Origin: Jacaranda mimosifolia
Taxonomy: Eukaryota > Streptophyta > Magnoliopsida > Lamiales > Bignoniaceae
Assembly: GCA_018894105.1 (NCBI GenBank)
Contig: CM032117.1
Span: forward strand, 48,828,503-48,892,502
Direction: 5' to 3'
DNA length: 64,000 bases
Below, in pieces: positions 55,127-64,000 of this stretch (position 1 is the stretch's first letter; each line of letters starts with the position of its first letter). A model generated the notes under the pieces. It was not told the origin of the DNA and searched no databases. It worked only from the letters and a program-made list of their open reading frames with translations. A program made the translations under genes and the position numbers.

Positions 55127-58100
55127 TGACACCCTGGAGTTTGGGTTGCTAAATTTAAAGTTATTATTTCAGCAATAATAAGACGAATTCACTAAATTAG
55201 GTTAGATTAATTATGAGTTAAAATTTAATCGAGAATTTTAGGTAATTATTAACAGCTAAGGGATTTGATTGGGAATAGGATAAGGACTTGATTGTCTAAG
55301 ATTATAAAATTTTTGGGGTCAATGTGAATTAATCAAAAGTTTAAGGACTTCAGGATAATTAAATCCAGACCTAATTGCACGAAAACAGAAATTTTAAGGG
55401 TCAAAATGTAAGAAATAAAAGTTGGAGGACTCAATTAAAGCTTAGGGACCAAAGTGAAGGCGATTTAAAGGTTCATGGGCTTAATTGAAGTCGGTCAAAA
55501 AGTTTTGGGGGTCAAATTAAAGAAGCTAAAAAATATTTTATATATATATAGAATGAAGGATAGAAATTTATTTAATTCTCAAAAATTACTGAAACCATAC
55601 CCAACCTTTGGGCCGCCAGAGAATGGCCTAGAAAGACTAAACTAACCCCATAAAAGCTCTCCTCAGCTCAAGGATCAATTTCATACCAAAAACACCTATG
55701 ACCACCAAAGAAATTGCCGGGAAATTGAGGGCAACGGTGAGCGCGTGGCAACAATGGCGGTTCTCCGACTTTCGACGGTGAATTTTAGGTGGGCTTGGGT
55801 GGGTTTTGGTCGCAAGATCTGGGCAAAGAGATGGTGGTGTCAATTTAGGGATTCGATGGCTAACGACGGAGAAATTGACATGGTGGTGAAGCGGCGGCGT
55901 TATGCCTTGCTGACAAGTTCTTAACCAATTTAGCCAGCCAAGCGATAAACAATCAATAAATTGATTGGGGCGTTTTGTTCCTGGCATTGAGACACGCTTG
56001 GTGGTGGTGGTGGCCTCTATCTCCGACGGTGGCGTGTGCAGCGGATTTCAGACACTTTGCACATAATTAAGTATTGGACTCGTCTGGGTTATTTCTGGTT
56101 GAGATTGGATCTCAATTCGATCTAATTGGGTAAATTTCATATTGAATGTTAATTTGATTAATTTTTAAAATTCTAGTTAAATGTTTACTACATTAAGGTC
56201 ATTCAAATATAATTTGACTCAAGATGATAATTAATTTTGTGACTATTAGGCAAAATTGATTATGAATCCAAGCTTAAGTTATATGAATATTAGAACAAAA
56301 ATGAATTGTCCGACTTGGATTTGATAGACTTATAAAACCCAACTAATTTAGGAACCTGGACCCTTGTCATGTATTGTAAAATAAGTGAAGTGGTGAATAG
56401 AGCGTGCTAGGGATAGCCACTCAAGAATTACCACATTTAATTGTCTTAAGAATTTAGATATAAACCAGAGACCAACGGGTCGTGTCAGAATAACCTTGAG
56501 TTTGATAAAGACATTAACTATAATTATACTTAAGATTTAGAGGATTGATAGGATGACAACTTAGGTTATCTATTAACAATTCTCGATTTGATTAGGAAGT
56601 CAGGACCTGAGAGTCCATACAACTAGGGATTCCTCTACATTGCTAGGTGAGTTTATATTAATTTCCTTTGTTGGGAAAAGAATATACATATTCATTACTA
56701 CATCCTTGTTGTTCATTACTTGATCCTATTTGTGGTGAGATTCAATAATTATTGACTGTTCGCTTTGTGCTACTCTTTGGTTTGTGTGTTGAATCTGACT
56801 ATCTATCTGAACTATTCTTCTTGCCTGAAACTCTTGAGCCATTGTTATTTGAATTCTTATTCTTGCCTGATGCGATTTCTTATCTTATACATGTATACTA
56901 GTAAATATATTATTATTGTTAATCCCTTCTTTGTTGAAGGGTCGTTCACCTATGCCATTTTGACCTTCAATTCTTGTATTGCTCTTGTTTCGCTTGATGA
57001 TTTCTTTGTTAAAAACTGTTGTTCACGTATACCATATTGACCTTCGACCTTTGTATTGCTCTTGACATTCTATTTGGATCTTTCTTCTTCTTCTTTACCC
57101 GTGATTCTTAAGCTATTCTAATTTAAATTTCTTACCTATTTTGAGTTGTTGCATCCCCGAACCCAATATCAAGTTTATACAAGTTTAATAAAATAAACTA
57201 TTTGTGAAAGTTCACCACCTATCACCCTTACACCAATTACGACTCCTGTTTGATTATGATTTATGTTGTCTTATTGAAAATGGCAATTATGCGTGAATAT
57301 CGAAAGTGGATTTCAAAATATATTTTACTATCATCGCCGTGTCCATCTTGGAATGAGCCTGGTGTTGATTTATTGATTACTTGTTTATCATAACGAATTG
57401 ATGTGTTAATTGGAATGCTGTTGGACGTGTTAATTGGAATGCTGTTGGACGTGTTACGTGATATTCATGATAGTACTTGATACTCTTGCGGGTGGGCCCT
57501 AGGATTGGCTTTGAAAGATGACCGAGCGGAATGGACCAACAGTGATTGTTCTTTCGGCTGATACCCTACAAACTATATACATAATCCCATCTCATAGCCA
57601 GCTGGAGGTAGTTGTCTATGAGCGGGATCAGGCATGTGGCTAGCCATGCCTCATGCATGTTTACCTATCTGAGTTGATCACTTAAAACTTGGAGGAATAA
57701 GGATTTTCTTATTTTCAAAAGTGGAGTAACAAGGTAGGAGAACCACCAACAATAAGATTGTAAAAGTGTTTATTAATTTATTCTTGATTAATTTCGCTAG
57801 CCAGCAGTATTCCTTAAAGAAAAATATGTTGACTCTTTGGTCACACTTGAGATTCAAATTTCTACGAAAAGGCAACAAATTTTGTGAAGTCTTATCACTA
57901 GTATGGGATAGTGGTGAGATGGATCACTTAAAACCTTAAATAAAAACTTCTCTGATGGTTTCTGGGAGTCATAATGCTCTTTCCTGCTTTTTGTATATTT
58001 TATTTGGATAATTGTTACTCTGTTGCTGTTGCTATATATCTTACTAAGTCATTCGAACTTGCGTGGTTGTACCGTTTCCTTATATTCTTTACCATTGATA

Positions 58101-58209
58101 AGGACGAGTAACGAGGGTAGACTAAATTGCGTGACACATGAGGTAATAAGTCTAATGGATTTATAAATATAAAGGTTGTATTTATTAAACTACTATCATA
58201 GATATGACA
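55127..58209. mobile_element. Inserted LTR-like DNA (about 3.1 kb) inside gypsy pol
   Basis: The second RNase H domain breaks after 55126 and resumes near 58340. The intervening block begins TGACACCCTGG and reaches TGACA at 58205-58209. This fits the long (2-4 kb) LTRs of Tekay/Del chromoviruses, which often start TGTGACACCC. Just after it, ACTGGGTTGGAAGAGCT resembles, weakly, a tRNA-Met primer site. It contains no long ORF and holds a 24-bp tandem repeat near 57411-57458. The exact edges and any target duplication were not established. Confidence 0.5.
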
Positions 58210-58339
58210 ACTGGGTTGGAAGAGCTAAGTGTAATCTATGATACTTTGGTTATAAGTGCAACTGCTGATGAATGTTACTTGTGGAGATTAAATATTTTAG
58301 GTTTTGAAAGAATTGTTTTCTCTTATCCAGAGAGCTTGT
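58210..58339. other. Junction sequence between inserted block and gypsy pol
   Basis: About 130 bp are not assignable to either neighbour. They could be residual internal sequence of the inserted element. Confidence 0.35.
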
Positions 58340-58770
58340 GGTATAGAATGGGTAGCACCTCGGTCGGGAGCAGGCGTTTCCTGGACCCGTCAAGGAGAAG
58401 AGCATGACTTTACTATCAAGCTCGTCTACCCAGTCACCAACAATGAAGCAGAATACGAACCTCTTATTTTAGGCATGAGGATGGCCATTGACAAGGGAGT
58501 CAAGCATTTAATAGCTATCATAGACTCACAGCTGGTCGCTGAACAATTCAAAGGAATTTTGAATCAAAAGAAGCATCAATGAACAGATACCTTACGGAGG
58601 TTAAGAAGTTAGAGCAACAATTCAAGAAATTCATACTCAGTGAGGTACCTAAGTTAGAAAACGAGAGAGCAGATGAGCTATCTAAGTTTGCTAGCTCGAT
58701 TAAAGGTACCAATGACAGAACTATCACATTTTTGGTTGCAGACAAGCCCACTGTAAGCAGTCTCAACTAG
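58340..58770 (+). pseudogene. Gypsy second (archaeal-type) RNase H domain, disrupted
   Basis: The open stretch (58304-58582) contains GAGVSWTRQGEEHDF, then PVTNNEAEYEPLILGMRMA and IIDSQLVAEQF, and after a stop continues in another frame with NERADELSKFASS (58579-58770). NNEAEYE and DSQLV are the signature positions of the extra RNase H found in Tat-lineage elements. Confidence 0.82.
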
Positions 58771-60030
58771 AACCAAGTAAAGGATATTGAGGAATTGCCT
58801 CCCAATTGGCAAGATGAAATCAAGGCTTATTTGAGAGAAGATAGGGTACTAGATGATAAGACGGAAGCTCAAAGATTAAGAGGACGGACGGCCAAATTTG
58901 CCCTCGACAAGTGTGGTTAGTTATATAAGAAGTCTCTCTTAGGTCCCCAATTAAGATGTCTAACATCAGAACAATCCCAAGATGTTTTGGAAGATAAACA
59001 TGCAGGCATTTGCAGGAACCCCTCCGGGGTGTGAGCCTTTGCCCATAAGGTCTTTAGACACGACTACTTTTAGCTGACCTTACAACAATATGTGGTCAAT
59101 TTTTCCAGAAGATGCTTATCTTGCCAGGTGCACACTAATGTATGCTATTAGCCAGCTTCGATCCTGGTCCTAGTCTAGATTATATAGCCATTTGACTAGT
59201 GAGAGGTGGACATAGTAGGCTTATTTTCAAAAGTCACGTGCCAGAGAAAGAACATGATAATGGCAGTTGAGTACTTTACTAAGTTGGTCAAAGTAGAGGT
59301 AGTTCCGAAGATAACCAATGTGGTGATTAGAGGCTTCTTATGAAAGAACATCATCTGTCATTTTCTCTAACAAAGGTACTAATATTGGATACTGGAACCC
59401 AATTCCAGAGTAGAAGCATAAGAAATTGGTGCGAAAGCCTTGGGATACGACAACACTTCATGTTGGTTGGCAACTCACAGGCAAATAGGCAGACATGAGT
59501 CACCAATCGAACTATTTTAGACCATATCATGACTAGATTGGAAGGGTCTAAAGGAAATTAGGCGGATGACCTCCTAGGAGTGTTATGGGCTTACAAGATG
59601 ACCCCAAGAACTACAATATGTCACAACCCCTATAGTCTGGTCTATAGCTCATAAACAGTCATCTCTACAGAATTGATACAACGCACAACTCTAGTGATTC
59701 ACTACAACCTAATCAAGAACGTGGCCAAGAGACTACTTCACCTCGAAACCATCGATGAGCTGCCACATCAGGTGTACACAAAAATGCGAAGGTATATGTT
59801 GATAATGGAAAGATATTATGATAGGAGAATAAAGCCAAGAAGTTTCCAGGTTGGGGAGCTTGTTCTCAAGAAGGTTGAAGTATCAAGGCCCATCGAAAAA
59901 CTCAACCCCAAAGGGAGGGTCCATACTCAGTTGTCAAAGTTGCCAAAAACAGCTCTTACAGGATAGCCAATACGAACGAGAACGAACTACCCCGACCATG
60001 GAATGCAACGAATTTTAAGAAATTCTATGT
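58771..60030 (+). pseudogene. Gypsy integrase, many stops
   Basis: Pieces are the HHCC zinc-binding region (about 58990-59130, ending in CLSCQVH), then the core with VDIVGLFSK and MIMAVEYFTKLVKVE (about 59205-59300). The C-terminal part follows at 59673-59966, with RYYDRRIKPRSFQVGELVLKK. More than ten in-frame stops or shifts occur between them. This is a relic. Confidence 0.8.
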
Positions 60031-60850
60031 GTAAAAATGAGATCTTGTAATCTTAGTCAACCACCTTAAAGTCGTGTGAGATCTAATCTTATCGAAAACG
60101 TGCAATTGTAATTTTCTTTCTGCCAACGGAACTTTATTTCTTATAAAATGGTTTTGTAATGATAGTTTGATCTTAAGAAACAAGAAAATCCCTCTCCTTA
60201 ATGCACCTAATAAAAGTTGGTTTAAACCAATCAATGAAAAAGTGAGCATACATCGACCCCGCAATCCTATAATAAAAATTGGTTTCAAACCAATTCGTGA
60301 GAATGTGAACATTCGTCGACATCACAACTAAGTTGGCTTCAAACCAGTTAATAAAAAATGAAAATTATATCTAGACCCTATTGTTGGTTTGGAATCACTC
60401 AACAAGAAATAAATCGACCTCGAAGGCCACCCATATGATCACAAATACTGTGCAATGACATAATATGCAAATAATGGAAATTAGCACAAACAAGCGACAT
60501 CGACAGGAACATCCTTACATTTAGTATCCTTACAAACGAAAAATAAATTGTTCAAATGCCCATCAGGGCATTAGAACATCAGAAAAATAATAATAAATAT
60601 GCACTATCCAAAAAACACAAAATTTTAAGCTGGACCCTGCTCATTCCCTTTGACTCCCACGTCCAACAGCTTCGACAACAAGAATAGACGATTTATAGTA
60701 GGGAAATACATCACGGCATCTACTTCCTTATTTTTGATGTCGAGAGCAAAGTCGTTGATGATTTTTAATTATTTCCCCACCTTTACTACCTTGGGATAGG
60801 GAGGGGCTTCCGCCTTCTCGGAAGGAACATTATCATCATAGTCCTCCAGC
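60031..60850. other. Gypsy internal spacer between pol and antisense ORF
   Basis: AT-rich, with repeated short blocks of 'ggtt(t)caaaccaatt' type (for example near 60219, 60281 and 60329), spaced about 50-60 bp apart. No coding sense seen. Confidence 0.5.
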
Positions 60851-62875
60851 TGCTCATTTTTTAGAATGTTTAGTTGGGCTTTGTCTTCCTCTCGAATCTA
60901 GTAGCCGAGGAACTCTAGCTGCTTCACTACTTTTTCAAATGCCTCCTTAGCGTTGTCCATGCTAAAGGTCACGTTGGCATCAGTGAACGCAAGGCTTAGC
61001 ATAAATTGTTGAATAACCTCATTTCGTACGTTAGCTAACACCTTAAACAACTCGCCTTGGGCGTAACGGAGACAACTCCCATATCCTTGAGCCTGACCAG
61101 ACAGGATGGACTTTTGCACCTCTGCCATAGATTTGTTCAGCAAATCCTCTACTCGGATTTTTTCCTGAATGGCCACCAGCAGCTCCAGATCTTTCTCCTC
61201 GACCAGCTTGTCTAGTTTTTGCACCCTCAACTCCAAAGACTTCAGCTTAGTCTTTGAGAGCTTGGACTATCCTTTCTCCAGCTGTTCCCATTCCTTTTCT
61301 AGCTTGACATTATACGTTTGATAGAGCTCATACCTCCGGTGCAGGTTGTACCCCCATTACCCTACCTGCAAAATAATCTAGCATTAGGGCCGTACAAACC
61401 AAAATACATAGCAACCGGAGCAGAAACTTTACCATGTTTACATGATAGGCAAATACCTTCAAGGTATCTGGCTGATATAGGTCGAGCATCTTCTTCTGGT
61501 CTTCGAGGAAAAGACCAGCAGTTAGTACAGTCAATGGGGTCATCCTAGTCGGCCCTGCTCTTAGCATCAATGCAGTATTTGACACGCTGAACCCAGGACC
61601 AAAATGTGGCTTAGGGAAATTTGGTAACTCAAACAGTTCATTATCGGGTAACATTCAATACGCATCCTCATTAGGGGCAACAACTTTTCCCTTCCTCTGT
61701 TCTGCCTTAGTTTTCTTTGATACGGTGGGTTGACTCTGCTCCCCAACCTTTGTGGCCTTTCTTTTCAGAAAGGCAGCAGGACTCGATGTTTCAACCACAC
61801 TTTGAACGGCGAGAGGTACAGTAGCCGAGGGAATTCCCCTAGATTGAGCAACCTAAGCCGCCACCTCCCGACGAGCAGCAGCAACCTCCTAACGCATCTA
61901 CTCTTTTTGCTACGTCACCATGGCCTCCTGACATGCGCAATTCATAATGGATTGACCTGCAAAAAAATAATTTATCGATCAAATGTTACATCAAAGTAAA
62001 GAAAATGACATTAATTTATAAGAAATTTAGGTCTACCTAAATGTGCATTCGTCTGTTGCCTCAAAGGGGTGGTCGACAATCCCGCCAACATCAAGCTCCT
62101 CTCATAGTGAACCCGGACGCCTTCGTCTCCCCAAACTCAATCAAATCTCGAATAAAGGTGTTATTCTAGGTTGAATTTTTATTTGCGAGCATCTCAACCC
62201 GCCCTCTCAGCCATCCTTGAGGGATATTAAAACCACCCGCTCCAGGGGCCCGAACAAAGAAATACCTCTTCTTCTAGGCTTGGCCACGAGAAGAAAGAAT
62301 AGGATGTTATAAAGATTTTTCTATAGGGTCGAATAGTCTGATAATAAAAATTCAACTCCTCAGTACTTCTCAACTTACAAGACATCGAGATATGAAAAAG
62401 ATTTCTAAAGTTTACAAAGGATGGGGGTTGGTCATGAACCATCATCAAAATTACAAAACTATATAAAATAGAGAAACAATTAGGTAAAAACTGTCAACAG
62501 GTCGATTATAGGTTGGGCAAGCGAAAACCTAAGGCCGTACTTTAAAGCATCCTTGAAGATAACAATGCACCCCTTGGGAGGTGCATTCATCCTATCCCTT
62601 ACCCTAGGCCTGATCAACTCAAACTCGTTAGGAGTATAATACCTCATCTGAATAGACCTCAAGTTATCTAAAGTGATCTCGAAGGCAATCTCGCTATAGT
62701 GGGCAGTCGTAAACAACTTTCCTCTTGAAATGGGGGGTCGATCCCCCTCTCCATGGGGTCTTCCCTCGTCCACAACAGGCGCTGATGGACCAGCCTGGTC
62801 GACCAAGGGACCAGAGGGCCTAGCTTCCTCATGAGATTCTAACCTTAGCTCATTACCACTCTCCCCTGGACTCAT
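60851..62875 (-). pseudogene. Antisense extra ORF of Tat-type gypsy element, broken
   Basis: Minus-strand reading from 62875 gives an N-terminal acidic and Pro-rich stretch, then a domain with YYTPNEFELIRPRVRDR and GCIVIFKDALKYGLRF, resembling the 'putative gypsy type transposon' domain found in plant databases (recalled, not searched). After a gap the reading continues in 62448-62227 (WPSLEEEVFLCSGPW), 61654-61328 (LPDNELFELPNFPKPHFG) and a coiled-coil-like C-terminal part at 61236-60898, rich in Lys, Glu and Leu heptads. Antisense additional ORFs between integrase and 3' LTR have been described for Tat elements. Their function is unknown. Stops or introns separate the four pieces here; I cannot tell which. 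Confidence 0.65.
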
Positions 62876-63416
62876 TGGAACTATTCGACTCCTTACTTAA
62901 TGATTAAGAAGAAATAGACCTACTACCCTCACTCGTAGAAGCATTTGATGACTGAGTCGCCTTAGAATAAGAAGATTTAAATATGTCCCCCTCAACTAAC
63001 TTATCCATCTCTACGATTACAAAAAGGGCAAGACAAAATGACAAAATTGAACTAAAGCAAATGAGCAAAAAGACTTACGAAAAAGATGAAGTAGGAACAA
63101 TACATAGGAATATGCAGAACTCAATAAGAATTCTAGAGCTTGACCTATCAACCGTGCGGTAAAATTAGTAAATAGACAGTAAAAAAGACTATTTATAGTT
63201 TGCACCCTATATGTCAACTGGTTAAATTAACTGGCTACTGGCTAATTAATGCGTAACTTCCAATTACCACACGTAATTACTGAGGTAACCACCCAAAAAT
63301 GTCCCTCGAAACCCCAGTTGACATTCAAAATTGGTTTTTGCCTTTGAAACCCTAGTCGGCAATGGAAACAGAGACTAAGATACTCCTTACTTTGACCATC
63401 CGAAAGAGAGGACTCA
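62876..63416. other. Gypsy internal region before 3' LTR
   Basis: Upstream (on the minus strand) of the antisense ORF, so it may hold its promoter. A purine-rich tract GAAAGAGAGGAC at 63401-63412 just before the 3' LTR is the likely polypurine tract. Confidence 0.5.
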
Positions 63417-64000
63417 TAATAGGGGCCCAATATAGTCTGCCTAAAAGTTGATGTCACCGTTAGGCCTAAGATAAGACTTGAGCCCAACAGTCCCAATAGG
63501 ACCAACCGAGACAGACAAAGATTAAACCCAAGAGAGCATTGAGCTAGTCGACTAGAATAGGCTATTAGCATTCTCCATCGACGAGAGCTATCGGAGAGGC
63601 TCATGACCAAAGAGGCATCTCGACCCCAAGAGGTCGACTTGTTGCATTAAATGCTGCTCAATCGCCATTCTGTCGCATTTAACATGTTGTTAGGAGGCGT
63701 TCCCCTGTATTAAATAAACATATATCCATCATACCACCAAAATGCCTCCGTATTAAATGCGGAGATCTCTACCACATCTCGAAAGGAAGGTGTGCGCACT
63801 AGCTTGGAGAGGATTTTAGGCGAGGAAAGAGATAAAAACCCTCAAACAAGGACAAAGGCCCTCCCTGCAAAGGCAAGGGCACCATGGAAATTTTGACCCC
63901 TTTACTCGAGACTATAAATACTTGTTGCAGTCCAGCCATGAGGTATGTTCATTGTAACCTTGGCCCTTGTTCTGTTGCTCTAAATTTCAATCGATTATAC
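63417..64000 (+). repeat. Gypsy 3' LTR, cut by window end
   Basis: It begins TAATAGGGGCCC, with TG mutated to TA. It parallels 51317-51940, with the same 'ccatgaggtatgttca' block near the end. About 110-130 bp should lie outside the window. Confidence 0.85.

Larger units (their letters stand above)
51317..64000 (+). mobile_element. Ty3/gypsy retrotransposon, Tat-like architecture, truncated by window end
   Basis: LTRs begin at 51317 and 63417 and share long blocks (for example 'gcctaaaagttgatgtcaccgt'). The internal order is gag, protease, reverse transcriptase, RNase H, a second RNase H-like domain, integrase, then an antisense ORF before the 3' LTR. The second RNase H and antisense extra ORF are known features of the Tat lineage of plant Ty3/gypsy. 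All sense ORFs carry stops. An LTR-like block of about 3.1 kb interrupts it at about 55127. The 3' LTR runs off the window, so the right target duplication cannot be checked. Confidence 0.85.

Noticed and set aside
55637..55987. A 116-codon minus-strand frame
   Set aside because: It is a low-complexity Pro/Ser/His-rich frame inside the LTR-like block, with no domain.

Overview
This is a repeat-rich stretch of a eudicot plant nuclear genome. The evidence is two intron-bearing plant chromatin genes, long AT-rich intergenic DNA, Ty1/copia and Ty3/gypsy LTR retrotransposons of plant type, short inverted-repeat DNA elements, an endogenous plant pararetrovirus fragment, and TA, TTA and TTC microsatellites. 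The species cannot be named from the sequence alone. No rRNA, tRNA, CRISPR array or bacterial-type operon was seen.

Layout. 1-9.1 kb is intergenic DNA with three DNA-element or hAT-like remnants, a degenerate pararetroviral movement/coat region (about 6.1-7.5 kb), and two divergent copies of one LTR in opposite orientations (5.4 and 8.4-9.1 kb). 10.16-14.44 kb (minus) is a complete 7-exon ARP6 gene. Its intron 3 holds a tandem duplication that copied part of exon 4. 14.6-16.6 kb, upstream of ARP6, holds a 1-kb inverted-repeat element and a solo gypsy LTR with a perfect 5-bp target duplication. 18.2-29 kb is a nest: an old minus-strand copia element was split by a younger complete copia (18776-25626, target duplication CAAAT), by a hAT-like element with an 8-bp target duplication, and by a third inverted-repeat element. 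33.2-35.6 kb holds another decayed minus-strand copia.

38.1-50.2 kb (plus) is a complete JMJ16-type histone H3K4 demethylase gene. It has a probable non-coding first exon, 11 coding exons and 1257 codons, and two of its introns appear to be GC-AG. From 51.3 kb to the window end lies a decayed Ty3/gypsy element of Tat-like architecture (gag-PR-RT-RNaseH-second RNaseH-INT, then an antisense ORF, then the 3' LTR cut by the window edge). It is interrupted by about 3.1 kb of LTR-like DNA.

The two real genes both act on chromatin: ARP6 in the SWR1 complex that deposits H2A.Z, and JMJ16 removing methyl groups from H3K4. They are about 24-27 kb apart, on opposite strands, with transposons between them. 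Nothing in the sequence shows a shared operon-like or co-regulated arrangement. Exon boundaries were set by reading splice sites and codon phase by eye and by remembered similarity to the Arabidopsis proteins. No alignment was run.
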